Below, one piece after another: positions 16,350 through 24,102 of a stretch of 31,961 bases of DNA. Where the stretch lies: assembly GCA_002413075.1 (NCBI GenBank), contig DHWG01000100.1, positions 1-31,961 on the forward strand, read 5' to 3'. Numbering within the stretch: the stretch's first letter is position 1; each line of letters starts with the position of its first letter. Origin of the DNA: Desulfosporosinus sp. UBA5188. GTDB taxonomy: Bacteria > Bacillota > Desulfitobacteriia > Desulfitobacteriales > Desulfitobacteriaceae. A model generated the notes under the pieces. It saw only the letters and a program-made list of their open reading frames with translations, did no database searches and was not told the origin of the DNA. A program made the translations under genes and the position numbers.

Positions 16350-16410
16350 CGTGACGCATCGTTCGATGTCCGTGGTTCATCGTCGAATATCGAAACACGA
16401 ACGACGATTT
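16350..16410. repeat. Heptad-phased CpG array, second copy (murA-ftsQ spacer)
   Basis: The C of a CG lies at 16364, 16371, 16384, 16391, 16398 and 16405, with CA at the slot 16378. The 7-nt period again has one 6-nt slip (16378 to 16384). Left units carry TTCG and right units CGAA, making an imperfect inverted repeat of roughly 50 nt. It ends at the murA stop codon. Layout and sequence type match the array at 10901-10972. Confidence 0.75.
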
Positions 16411-17675
16411 TAACCTTCTTGGTGAATTCTCAGTAATTTCGCACCCAATTGCCGATATTTCTCTTCTAGATTTTCGTAGCCACGATCAATATAGTTCACT
16501 TTTTCCAGGACGGTGACCTCTTCAGCGGCTAAGGCTGCTAGGAAGAGCGCTGCCCCTGCCCGAAGGTCTGTGGCCTCTACGAAGGCTCCTTCCAGCGTCT
16601 GAACCCCCCTGATAATAGCGGTCCTGCCTTCAACCGTGATTTTGGCGCCCATACGTCGTAACTCATCCACATGTTGAAAGCGGTTTTCAAAGATAGTTTC
16701 CGTGATGATGCTTGTTCCCTCCGCACACGAAAGCATTGCCATAAATTGTGGCTGCATATCTGTGGGGAATCCTGGATAGGGCATTGTCTTCAGGTCAACA
16801 CTTCGGATTCTCCCCCGCTGTTGAACACGAATCGAATCATCCATAAGGGTTACCCGTGCTCCTGCCTGACTGATTTTAGCAATAACAGGTTCTAGATGTT
16901 CTGGTATAACATTTTCAATCACGACATCCCCTTGAGTCATAACCGCGGCAATCATATGCGTACCGGCTTCTATGCGATCCGGTATGACGATATGTTCAGC
17001 AGGATGGAGCTTTTCTACCCCGTCAATTCTGATGGCATCCAGACCGGAGCCCCGTACTTTTGCACCCATCTTATTTAAGAAATTCTGCAAATCCACAATT
17101 TCTGGTTCACGGGCCGCATTGCGAATCACGGTGACACCTTTCGCTAAGACAGCCGCCATCATAATGTTTTCTGTTGCCCCAACACTCGGAACATCTAGGT
17201 AGACATCGGCACCCTGTAAATGATCCGTCCATGCCTCAATATAGCCATGTTTTTCTCGAACCTTAACGCCTAGTTGTTCAAGCCCCTTAATGTGTTGATC
17301 CATGGGGCGAGAACCTATGGCGCACCCTCCTGGTCTTGATATCTTTACCCGTCCAAACCGGGCTAGCAACGGGCCTAGAATAAGATTAGAAGCACGCATT
17401 TGCCGCATAAGGGCTTCATCGACCTCACAGGACTCTAACCCACCAGCATTAATTTGCATCGTCTTACCTTGACGTACAACACCACATCCGAGGTGTTCAA
17501 GGACTTCAACCATATGCGTTATATCGACTAGGTCCGGGATTTCTAACAAAGTAGAGGTCCCTTCCCCAAGTATCGCTGCAGCTAAGAGTGGCAGCGAAGA
17601 GTTCTTCGCCCCGCTGACCCGAATTTTTCCTTCTAATCGTTGTTTTCCAGTGATGACATAGCGGTCCATCGCCAT
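16410..17675 (-). CDS. murA: UDP-N-acetylglucosamine 1-carboxyvinyltransferase
   Basis: MurA transfers enolpyruvate from PEP to UDP-GlcNAc, the first committed step of peptidoglycan synthesis and the fosfomycin target. The 421-residue product carries the active-site cysteine C118 in RPGGCAIGSRP and the family marks GAKNSSLPLLAA and FPTDMQPQ. The frame opens at 17681. I prefer the ATG at 17675 because GAGGGGG lies 7 nt before it, while the first ATG is only 1 nt from that site. It follows murB by 24 nt. The heptad array begins right at its stop codon. Confidence 0.97.
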   Translation of the reverse strand: MAMDRYVITGKQRLEGKIRVSGAKNSSLPLLAAAILGEGTSTLLEIPDLVDITHMVEVLEHLGCGVVRQGKTMQINAGGLESCEVDEALMRQMRASNLILGPLLARFGRVKISRPGGCAIGSRPMDQHIKGLEQLGVKVREKHGYIEAWTDHLQGADVYLDVPSVGATENIMMAAVLAKGVTVIRNAAREPEIVDLQNFLNKMGAKVRGSGLDAIRIDGVEKLHPAEHIVIPDRIEAGTHMIAAVMTQGDVVIENVIPEHLEPVIAKISQAGARVTLMDDSIRVQQRGRIRSVDLKTMPYPGFPTDMQPQFMAMLSCAEGTSIITETIFENRFQHVDELRRMGAKITVEGRTAIIRGVQTLEGAFVEATDLRAGAALFLAALAAEEVTVLEKVNYIDRGYENLEEKYRQLGAKLLRIHQEG

Positions 17676-17699
17676 GATCATACCCCCTCTTCGTCCGTA

Positions 17700-18623
17700 T
17701 TATCCCTCTATTTCTTTAGGGTGGAATAGTGTATGTTTATTAACTTCTAGTTGGAGGTACGCGACTTCCGATTGCAATGAAATTCCAAATTTCACCTGCA
17801 CATCTTTCTGGATACCCTCCATCAAGGCGAGCACATCCATAGCCTTGGCGTTCCCTGTATTGACGATAAAATTGGCGTGTTTCGTCGAGACCTGGGCCCC
17901 ACCAATGCTTCTTCCTTTCCAACCAGCGGCTTCAATCAACCGACCCGCTGAATCCCCTGGAGGATTTCGAAAAACACTTCCGGCACTTGGCTTCTCAAGG
18001 GGCTGGTTGAGTGCTCTCTTCGTTAGGTGCTCTTTCATAGCCTCCAAAATCTGACGACGATCCCCTGGTGAAAACTCAAGTTCCACTTCCAACACCCAGG
18101 CGTGGCCGCGTAACGAACAGAAACGATAAGCGAATTCAAGTTCAGCTTTTTCCACCTTTTTAACCGTACCATCTGCCCAAAGCGCTGTAACATTCATAAT
18201 ATGAGACGCCATCGTTCCGCCATGAGCACCAGCATTCATCATAACGGCCCCCCCCACGGATCCCGGAATTCCTCGAGCAAATTCCAAGCCACTAAAGCCC
18301 CGTTCCCCTGCTTCTTGGGCTAAGCGGGCTAAGGAGTACCCCGCTTCAACCTGAACTGTGTACTCTCCCCACTCGACTCTGCGAAGATAGGTGGTGACCA
18401 CGGTAACGCCGGGAAGGCCTTCATCCGGCAAAAGCAAATTTGAGCCCTGCCCTATTAACCAAACCGGGACGCCTGCTTCCTGGGCACGTTGCCACACTGT
18501 CGACAGATCTTCCTTGGTCTCAGGCCAATAAGCCGTCTCTGCGGGCCCACCAATCTTCCACGTCGTCAATTGGTTCAGCGGGTAATTCTTCTCCACGCGT
18601 CCCGGCATTCCGTCCAATATCAT
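17700..18623 (-). CDS. murB: UDP-N-acetylenolpyruvoylglucosamine reductase
   Basis: MurB uses NADPH and FAD to reduce the MurA product to UDP-MurNAc. The 307-residue product shows FAD-binding motifs (GQGSNLLLPDEG, GIPGSVGGAVMMNAGAHGG), the catalytic serine S216 in SAGSVFRNP and E286 in LQSEV. The ATG at 18623 has GAGGTGG 7 nt upstream. Later starts (ATG at 18608, GTG at 18596) have weak sites. Its first 104 bp overlap the end of the MurC-like gene in another frame, which is unusually long for this operon. Confidence 0.96.
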   Translation of the reverse strand: MILDGMPGRVEKNYPLNQLTTWKIGGPAETAYWPETKEDLSTVWQRAQEAGVPVWLIGQGSNLLLPDEGLPGVTVVTTYLRRVEWGEYTVQVEAGYSLARLAQEAGERGFSGLEFARGIPGSVGGAVMMNAGAHGGTMASHIMNVTALWADGTVKKVEKAELEFAYRFCSLRGHAWVLEVELEFSPGDRRQILEAMKEHLTKRALNQPLEKPSAGSVFRNPPGDSAGRLIEAAGWKGRSIGGAQVSTKHANFIVNTGNAKAMDVLALMEGIQKDVQVKFGISLQSEVAYLQLEVNKHTLFHPKEIEG

Positions 18624-19386
18624 TGATGTTCCACCTCAAGTTATCCGTTCTTATTAGATCCTTATAAACAGGGCTAAGGGCCAACTTAATATCCAGCCAG
18701 GAAACGCCTAGGTTCAGACACTTTGCTATGGTTTCGACAGCAACTTGCTCTTCCATTGGTTCCGGCCACCTTGGAACTTGGCCCATGAATTTCAAACCAT
18801 TTTGTCCCTGATAGAAATCGAGCGTTGATTCACGAACGACCCACGTTGCTGGGTCTTCGACGGTAGCCGTACTTCTCCCCAGCAAACTTGTTCCGAACAG
18901 ACTCTCCTGCCAAGACTGTGGTATGACCCAGTGGCTGCCCTGCAATCTTTCGCATTGCCATTCCCCGTCCGACGTCGGCCAGAGTATGGTTGGTTCGAAC
19001 CCGGCCTTCTGCAAAACATGCCCTAACAAAGGACGCCCTTCAATGAGAATTGTCGGTTCAGAAACTCCTAAGATTACTTCATTGTCCAAAATATTATGTA
19101 TAAATGACTGAATGGAATGCTGGTTCAAATCTTCTGCCAGTGCTTTTTCTCGCCAGACGTTGTGTTCCGTCTCCTCTGACCAGAATACGACATCCGTGAC
19201 AGGGCCTACCTCATTAGCCGTAGCCATTTGATCAAAAGGTAACTCCCACCACTTGGGTATGATTCCAGCGATTAAATCCTCCCCCTCAGAAAATTCAAGC
19301 TGGATTCCTTTCATCACGGCTCGAACTCCGGCAATTCCGGGAGATGCAGAAGAGGCAACCAATTGTATCTTACTTTTTGGCCACAC
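18520..19386 (-). CDS. Degenerate MurC-like protein lacking the ATP-binding loop
   Basis: The 288-residue product sits exactly where murC normally lies, between murG and murB. By eye it follows MurC for its first half: DVVFWSEE (about 66) matches the MurC DVVVYSSA region, and HVLQKAGFEPTIL (123-135) matches HVLEEAGLDPTVL. Where MurC has its GTHGKTTT phosphate-binding loop, this protein has VSEPTILIEGR, with no GKT. The central ATPase part is largely missing, and the length is far below the usual 450 or so. The GTG at 19386 has AAGGAG 8 nt upstream; GTG codons at 19389 and 19395 are alternatives. The long open frame argues for a retained non-catalytic role, but recent decay is possible. Confidence 0.65.
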   Translation of the reverse strand: MWPKSKIQLVASSASPGIAGVRAVMKGIQLEFSEGEDLIAGIIPKWWELPFDQMATANEVGPVTDVVFWSEETEHNVWREKALAEDLNQHSIQSFIHNILDNEVILGVSEPTILIEGRPLLGHVLQKAGFEPTILWPTSDGEWQCERLQGSHWVIPQSWQESLFGTSLLGRSTATVEDPATWVVRESTLDFYQGQNGLKFMGQVPRWPEPMEEQVAVETIAKCLNLGVSWLDIKLALSPVYKDLIRTDNLRWNINDIGRNAGTRGEELPAEPIDDVEDWWARRDGLLA

Positions 19387-19436
19387 CACGCTCACTCCTT
19401 TTCATTTGGTTACTGCCATATGCTATGCATCGGAGT

Positions 19437-19474
19437 AAAAAGGTGTGAGCAGGTGACTTCAAAAAGGTGTGAGC
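19437..19474. repeat. Two 14-bp direct repeats upstream of the MurC-like gene
   Basis: AAAAAGGTGTGAGC occurs at 19437-19450 and again at 19461-19474, a 24-bp period. The pair lies between the hairpin after murG and the MurC-like gene. The layout recalls the repeated ends of IS21-type elements, but no transposase or second end is present. Confidence 0.6.
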
Positions 19475-19484
19475 CGTTCGTTAA

Positions 19485-19516
19485 ACATCAGAGGAAGTTA
19501 AAACTCCCTCTGATGT
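19485..19516 (-). terminator. Hairpin after murG, possible terminator or attenuator
   Basis: ACATCAGAGG pairs with CCTCTGATGT over 10 bp, with further GAGTT/AACTT pairing in the loop. It starts 25 nt past the murG stop. The following bases (TTAACG) give almost no U-run. It may reduce rather than stop transcription into the MurC-like gene and murB. Confidence 0.55.
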
Positions 19517-19541
19517 AGTTTCCTATATTCTTGACTTAAAG

Positions 19542-20651
19542 TCAATGCCAAGCGGTCTCCTTACAGAGATCCACAATCTTATCTAAAGCCTGCGGTTGCG
19601 CCAATTTCACCGCCGCCGCTCCCATTTCATGGAGCAGAGAGCGTTGGGAAATCAGCCCCTCCACTTCTTTCCACAAGCGTTCCCCGGTTAATTCTGAGTC
19701 CAGAATCATTTTTGCTGCACCGGCTTGAACGATGGCCTGGGCATTATGCTCTTGATGATTCTCCGCCGCATAGGGGTAGGGAATTAACAGACTGGGCAGG
19801 CCGGTCATCGTTAACTCTGCGAGAGAGGCTGCGCCTGCCCGTCCGATGAAAATGTCTGCACAGGCTAAAGCTTCAGGCATATCTTTCAAATATTCTAGAA
19901 CACGCCACTGCGGACGTTCCCAGGAGATGGCTCTTTTCTTTAAGCCTTCTATCGTTTCTGTATACGTCGTGTTTCCGGTCGCCCAGATCACCTGAATGTC
20001 TGAGCGTTGGGCAAGCTGCGCCAAGACCTCAATCATAGCCTGATTTAACGTTCGAGCCCCCCTGCTCCCACCGGTCACCAGCAAGGTCAAACGATTCGAC
20101 TGTAACTTAAAATGCTTTGCCCCTGCTTTTCGAGACACCTGTCCAATTTCAGGACGAACGGGAAGACCCACAAGTTCTAGTTTTTTCTGAACCCCAAAAC
20201 GCTTCATACTCTCAGGAAACGTCACCATGACACGTCGTACAAACCGCGCTAAAATCCGATTAGTGATCCCAGGCATGGCATTTTGTTCATGAAGCAAGGT
20301 CGGAATATTAAAAAGGGCCGCCGTCAAAACAACTGGCCCTGACACATATCCACCAGTTCCTACGACGAGATCTGGATGAAACTGACGTAAAATTTTCTTC
20401 GTCTCCCAAAGGGCCTTGAAACTTTTACCGACAACTTTTATGGTCTCCAAACTTAATTTGCGTGGAAGGCCTTTTCCCGAAATCCCAGCGAAGTTAATGC
20501 CCGCTTCCGGCACCAACGACGCCTCCATTCCATCCCGTATTCCCACATAGAGAATCTCCGTCTCCGGATCACGCGCCAACAACCCTTTGGCAATAGCTAA
20601 CGCAGGATAAATATGTCCCCCTGTTCCACCACCCGTTAAAATAACACGCAC
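19542..20651 (-). CDS. murG: Undecaprenyl-PP-MurNAc-pentapeptide N-acetylglucosaminyltransferase
   Basis: MurG adds GlcNAc to lipid I to give lipid II at the inner face of the membrane. The 369-residue GT-B glycosyltransferase begins VRVILTGGGTGGHIYPALAI, with the GGGTGGH loop at 7-13. The C-terminal UDP-GlcNAc site is seen in FIGRAGAASLAELTMTGLPS and PYPYAAENHQEHNA. I chose the GTG at 20651: GGAGG lies 11 nt before it and the family N-terminus begins there, although the frame is open to 20705. It follows spoVE by 66 nt. Confidence 0.96.
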   Translation of the reverse strand: MRVILTGGGTGGHIYPALAIAKGLLARDPETEILYVGIRDGMEASLVPEAGINFAGISGKGLPRKLSLETIKVVGKSFKALWETKKILRQFHPDLVVGTGGYVSGPVVLTAALFNIPTLLHEQNAMPGITNRILARFVRRVMVTFPESMKRFGVQKKLELVGLPVRPEIGQVSRKAGAKHFKLQSNRLTLLVTGGSRGARTLNQAMIEVLAQLAQRSDIQVIWATGNTTYTETIEGLKKRAISWERPQWRVLEYLKDMPEALACADIFIGRAGAASLAELTMTGLPSLLIPYPYAAENHQEHNAQAIVQAGAAKMILDSELTGERLWKEVEGLISQRSLLHEMGAAAVKLAQPQALDKIVDLCKETAWH

Positions 20652-20717
20652 TTTACACACTTCCTCCACCTTCGAGACTCCCACTTCTACAAGTAGGCGT
20701 TCCACGATCTGCGTTCA

Positions 20718-21809
20718 CTACCTTACCTCACGAGAAATATTCAACAGAACACCCACGCCAAGCATTGTGAAGACCAGCGAGGTGCCCCCATAACTTATAA
20801 ATGGTAAGGTAATCCCTGTGACCGGCAATACCCCGCTCACGACGCCCATATTAATCATCGCCTGTATCGCTACCATGGCCGTTAATCCAACGGCTAGAAA
20901 ACCCATAAATGGATCTGGCGCCCTCATCGCCACCCGGAAGCCACGCCAAGCGAAGAGGAAAAAGAGTAAAATAACCAACGAAGCCCCGACGAAACCAAGT
21001 TCCTCACCAATCATGGCAAAGATGAAATCGGTATGGTTTTCCGGCAAATATAGAAACTTCTGTCGACTTTGCCCTAAACCCAAGCCGAACAAGCCACCCG
21101 GTCCTAAAGCTAACAACGCCTGGATCGTCTGATAGCCTTTTCCCAAAGGGTCAGCCCAAGGATCCAGAAAAGCAAAGATTCGTCGCATTCGGTAAGGCGC
21201 TGCTACAATTGAGGCAACCACTAACCCCAGGCCTATCCCGATTAATGAGCCAATATGGGTAGCACGTGCTCCTGCTGCAATCAACATGAAAAAAGCCGTT
21301 GCAGCAATCACCAAGGTCGTTCCCAGATCTGGTTGAAGCATAATAAGGCCTGCAATCACGCCTAGTAAACCAAGAATGGGTAGAACTCCTTTACGAAAGG
21401 ATTGAATTTTATGAGGCTCAAGGGCCAGTAAATGGGCCATCACCAACACCATAGAAAGCTTAATGACTTCAGACGGTTGAATCGACAGCGGCCCCAGCCC
21501 AATCCAACGGTCAGCGCCATTAACTCTGCGCCCAACACCTGGAATTTTCACCGCAATGAGTAAAGCAATCGCAATGAAGAGGATCGGCTTAGCAAATCGA
21601 CGCAACAGGCGCAGATCCACCAACATGCTTAAGGCCATCGCGCCAAGTCCCAGTATGATCCATAAGACCTCCATCTTTAGAAAGTGATACGGATCATCAA
21701 ACAGGATGTACCCTCTGACTGCACTTGAACTATACACCATCACAAACCCTATTCCTAACAAAGCCAAAATCGAACCCAGCAAGACCATATCTGGTCGATG
21801 CCTACGCAT
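20718..21809 (-). CDS. spoVE: SpoVE/FtsW-type lipid II polymerase (SEDS)
   Basis: SEDS proteins polymerise glycan strands from lipid II together with a class B penicillin-binding protein. The 363-residue product has about ten membrane segments. Family motifs include FLDPWADPLGKGYQTIQALLA and, near the end, TGITLPFISYGGTSL. Its place between murD and murG is that of spoVE in B. subtilis. No second SEDS gene is in the window, so it may serve vegetative septation, cortex synthesis, or both. The ATG has AAAGGGGGG 8 nt upstream. Its natural partner is the SpoVD-type protein encoded upstream. Confidence 0.95.
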   Translation of the reverse strand: MRRHRPDMVLLGSILALLGIGFVMVYSSSAVRGYILFDDPYHFLKMEVLWIILGLGAMALSMLVDLRLLRRFAKPILFIAIALLIAVKIPGVGRRVNGADRWIGLGPLSIQPSEVIKLSMVLVMAHLLALEPHKIQSFRKGVLPILGLLGVIAGLIMLQPDLGTTLVIAATAFFMLIAAGARATHIGSLIGIGLGLVVASIVAAPYRMRRIFAFLDPWADPLGKGYQTIQALLALGPGGLFGLGLGQSRQKFLYLPENHTDFIFAMIGEELGFVGASLVILLFFLFAWRGFRVAMRAPDPFMGFLAVGLTAMVAIQAMINMGVVSGVLPVTGITLPFISYGGTSLVFTMLGVGVLLNISREVR

Positions 21810-21833
21810 GTCTAGTTCCCCCCTTTAATCTAC

Positions 21834-23198
21834 CTAAATGGGTGTCCTATAATGCCTACGCACTAACTCCTTAAACAATTCCCCTCTTTCTTCAAAACTC
21901 TTAAACATATCCCAACTTGTACAAGCAGGTGACAATAAAACGACATCTCCAGGGGTCGCTTGGGCGATTGCTTTCTCCACGCCATCCTCAAACGTGGTCG
22001 CTCTAATAATCGTCTGGACGCCTTCATCCCGTGCCGCTTGTTCCATCTCATCCGCCGCTAAACCCAATAAAACGAGACTTTTGACCTTAACCCGGACCAC
22101 TTTCATGAAATCATGAAAATCCAGCCCTTTATTTTTACCCCCTGCGAGAAGAACCAAGGGTTCCTCAAACGCTAGTAGAGCCTTGGTGGCTGCGTCAGTA
22201 TTCGTCCCTTTAGAATCATTAACAAAAAGGATCCCCTCGAACGTCCCCACAATTTCCTCTCGATGCGCCACCCCTTTAAACTGAGTCAGGCCTTCGGCAA
22301 TCTCAGTCCAAGAAAGGCCAAAAGTTCTCGCTGCCGCCGCAGCTGCCATAACATTTTCCAGATTATGAGCACCCCGGAGATGCAGATCCTGGCGGGAAAT
22401 AATAGGAATCATTGTTCCCTTTTCGGCGTAGACAATTTGATCCTGCCAAAGACTAATTCCCTCTGGCAAAAACGACGTCGCACTAAAATAAAGCACCCGA
22501 CTTTTTAATTTCGGTCCCAAACCATGCACTAAGGGGTCATCCCAATTTAAGATGGCTAAATCTGTCGCTGTCTGATTTTTAAAGATTTGGGCTTTGGCGT
22601 CAAAATAAGCTTCCAGCGTGCCATGCCTGTCCAAATGATCCGGGGTAACATTGAGCAAAATAGCCACATGGACTCGAAGTTTATCTATAAACTCTAGTTG
22701 AAAACTCGAAAGTTCAGCCACCACGAGACCGTTCTCTGCCAGACCCTTCACTTGCCCGCTTAAGGCCACACCAATATTTCCAGCGACAACTGTCGGTCGG
22801 CCGGTTCGCTTTGCTAATTCACCGATTAAAGACGTGGTCGTCGTTTTCCCATTAGTACCCGTTACCCCAATACAAAGAGCCGAGCAATCAACCATAGCAA
22901 GCTCCACTTCACTCCACACGGTCACGTTTTGAGCAATGCCTTCCTGAACCAAGGGTAGTTTAGGAGATACCCCCGGAGATAAGACGATAAGGTCAGGTTT
23001 CACCGCTTCTATTCCCGGCACACTGCCCAGTAGCAAATGCTCTGGATCAAGACCTAATTCTTGAACACCAGCAAGCTGTTCCAGCAACTTACTGTCTGTG
23101 AGAAAAACCTCTGTGCCCAATCCTTGAAGTTTCTGGACAGCCGCTTGACCACTTAGGCCTGCTCCGATGACCAGAACCCGTTTATTCTTCCAATTCAC
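21834..23198 (-). CDS. murD: UDP-N-acetylmuramoyl-L-alanine:D-glutamate ligase
   Basis: MurD adds D-Glu to UDP-MurNAc-L-Ala using ATP. The 454-residue product has an N-terminal Rossmann-type domain (RVLVIGAGLSGQAA), the ATP loop TGTNGKTTTT at 113-122, and DHLDRHGTLEAYFDAK with the Mur-ligase lysine. The C-terminal domain contains AGGKNKGLDF and LLSPACTSWDMFKSF. The start is GTG at 23198 with GGAGG 9 nt upstream. The frame is open to 23315, but that extension runs through the spacer. The AlkD-like gene separates it from mraY. Confidence 0.96.
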   Translation of the reverse strand: MNWKNKRVLVIGAGLSGQAAVQKLQGLGTEVFLTDSKLLEQLAGVQELGLDPEHLLLGSVPGIEAVKPDLIVLSPGVSPKLPLVQEGIAQNVTVWSEVELAMVDCSALCIGVTGTNGKTTTTSLIGELAKRTGRPTVVAGNIGVALSGQVKGLAENGLVVAELSSFQLEFIDKLRVHVAILLNVTPDHLDRHGTLEAYFDAKAQIFKNQTATDLAILNWDDPLVHGLGPKLKSRVLYFSATSFLPEGISLWQDQIVYAEKGTMIPIISRQDLHLRGAHNLENVMAAAAAARTFGLSWTEIAEGLTQFKGVAHREEIVGTFEGILFVNDSKGTNTDAATKALLAFEEPLVLLAGGKNKGLDFHDFMKVVRVKVKSLVLLGLAADEMEQAARDEGVQTIIRATTFEDGVEKAIAQATPGDVVLLSPACTSWDMFKSFEERGELFKELVRRHYRTPI

Positions 23199-23286
23199 GT
23201 TAAAAGTCCTCCATAACAAATTTTTTTTGGTCAAAATATCTTGCGTCCTATGAATCGCGTACCCTTGTAATAAAACGACGCTATTT

Positions 23287-23940
23287 CTATATATATTTAC
23301 TTGCTTCACGCACACTAAGCGGTTGCAGGCTATTAGCTGCCAAGAATGATTTTACCCATTCTGCATCAGTTTTTGAATATTCCCTTAAGGCCCACCCAAT
23401 GGCTTTGGCAATGAAGAATTCCTTATAATTACTATTCTTATTGATAATGGATTGTAATAATTTTGTATCTGTAGCCTCTCCATATTTCAGTTGGAATAAA
23501 ACGCCAACACGTGCAAGCCAAATGTTATCACTTCCAGCCCAACTTAGAATATGACTTTGGGTAAGGTCTGGATATTTAGCACATAAAGCGCCCGTTATGT
23601 TGGTAGCCAGGCAGTCCACACTGTCCCACCACGACTTCTCTATAATTAAGATCTCAATATGACCAATATCGCTTTGAACCAAATTATTTTTTAAGGCAAG
23701 TAAATAATCCAACGCCAAATACTGGAATTCTCGTTCTGGCAAATTCCAAAGCGCAGCAACAAAATCCCAGTTTATACTTTTCAGTTTCTTAGCTTGTTTA
23801 ATATACTCTTTCTGTAATTCAACCCTCTGTGGTTTCTGTATTCCTAAAAAAGGAAACTTAGATTTCATATATGTTGCCATTCTTTTAGCTTGCTGCTGAT
23901 CTCCATGCTCATAAAACGACTGAATAAGCTGTTTCTCCAA
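23287..23940 (-). CDS. AlkD-like DNA alkylation repair glycosylase
   Basis: AlkD-type HEAT-repeat glycosylases remove bulky or positively charged alkylated bases (3- and 7-methylpurines). The product, about 217 residues of helical repeats, keeps the residues known as important in B. cereus AlkD: tryptophan and aspartate in SWWDSVD, the arginine in WLARVG, and the tryptophan in AIGWALREY. The TTG at 23940 is the likely start because GGAGG lies 8 nt before it; the GTG at 23949 overlaps that site. The coding DNA looks more AT-rich than the Mur genes. It interrupts the usual mraY-murD order, which suggests insertion, though it is co-oriented and probably co-transcribed. Confidence 0.93.
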   Translation of the reverse strand: MEKQLIQSFYEHGDQQQAKRMATYMKSKFPFLGIQKPQRVELQKEYIKQAKKLKSINWDFVAALWNLPEREFQYLALDYLLALKNNLVQSDIGHIEILIIEKSWWDSVDCLATNITGALCAKYPDLTQSHILSWAGSDNIWLARVGVLFQLKYGEATDTKLLQSIINKNSNYKEFFIAKAIGWALREYSKTDAEWVKSFLAANSLQPLSVREASKYI

Positions 23941-23949
23941 GGTATCCAC

Positions 23950-24102
23950 CTCCTATATGGGGAGTAAATACGGCTCACGTTCGTTCCTTCACTAAGCGCT
24001 CATTGTCCTTCTATTAGCAAAGCAGATGTCGAGTCTGCTGGTCACCCTCGTTCGTTTGATCTGCGAGAGCAAGTATGTGAGCGTTGTAACGCATGTTCCT
24101 CT
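23950..24102. other. Structured spacer between mraY and the AlkD-like gene
   Basis: No convincing gene lies here. An outer inverted repeat pairs GCTCAC (23973-23978) with GTGAGC (24077-24082). Inside are AGCAGA/TCTGCT (24021-24026 and 24034-24039) and CTCG/CGAG (24047-24050 and 24064-24067). CGTTCGTT occurs twice, near each end. It could be an RNA structure or a small repeat element. Confidence 0.5.

Noticed and set aside
19437..19474. Start of a CRISPR array
   Set aside because: Only two 14-bp repeats, a 10-bp spacer and no cas genes.
20652..20705. N-terminal extension of MurG
   Set aside because: The extension holds the GGAGG ribosome binding site of the GTG at 20651 and does not match the MurG N-terminus.
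23252..23270. T-box-like string ACAAGGGTACGCGA in front of murD
   Set aside because: The 88-bp spacer has no room for Stem I, and no terminator or antiterminator pair is visible.
23199..23315. N-terminal extension of MurD
   Set aside because: It runs through the spacer into the AlkD-like gene end, and the GTG at 23198 has a strong ribosome binding site and the family N-terminus.
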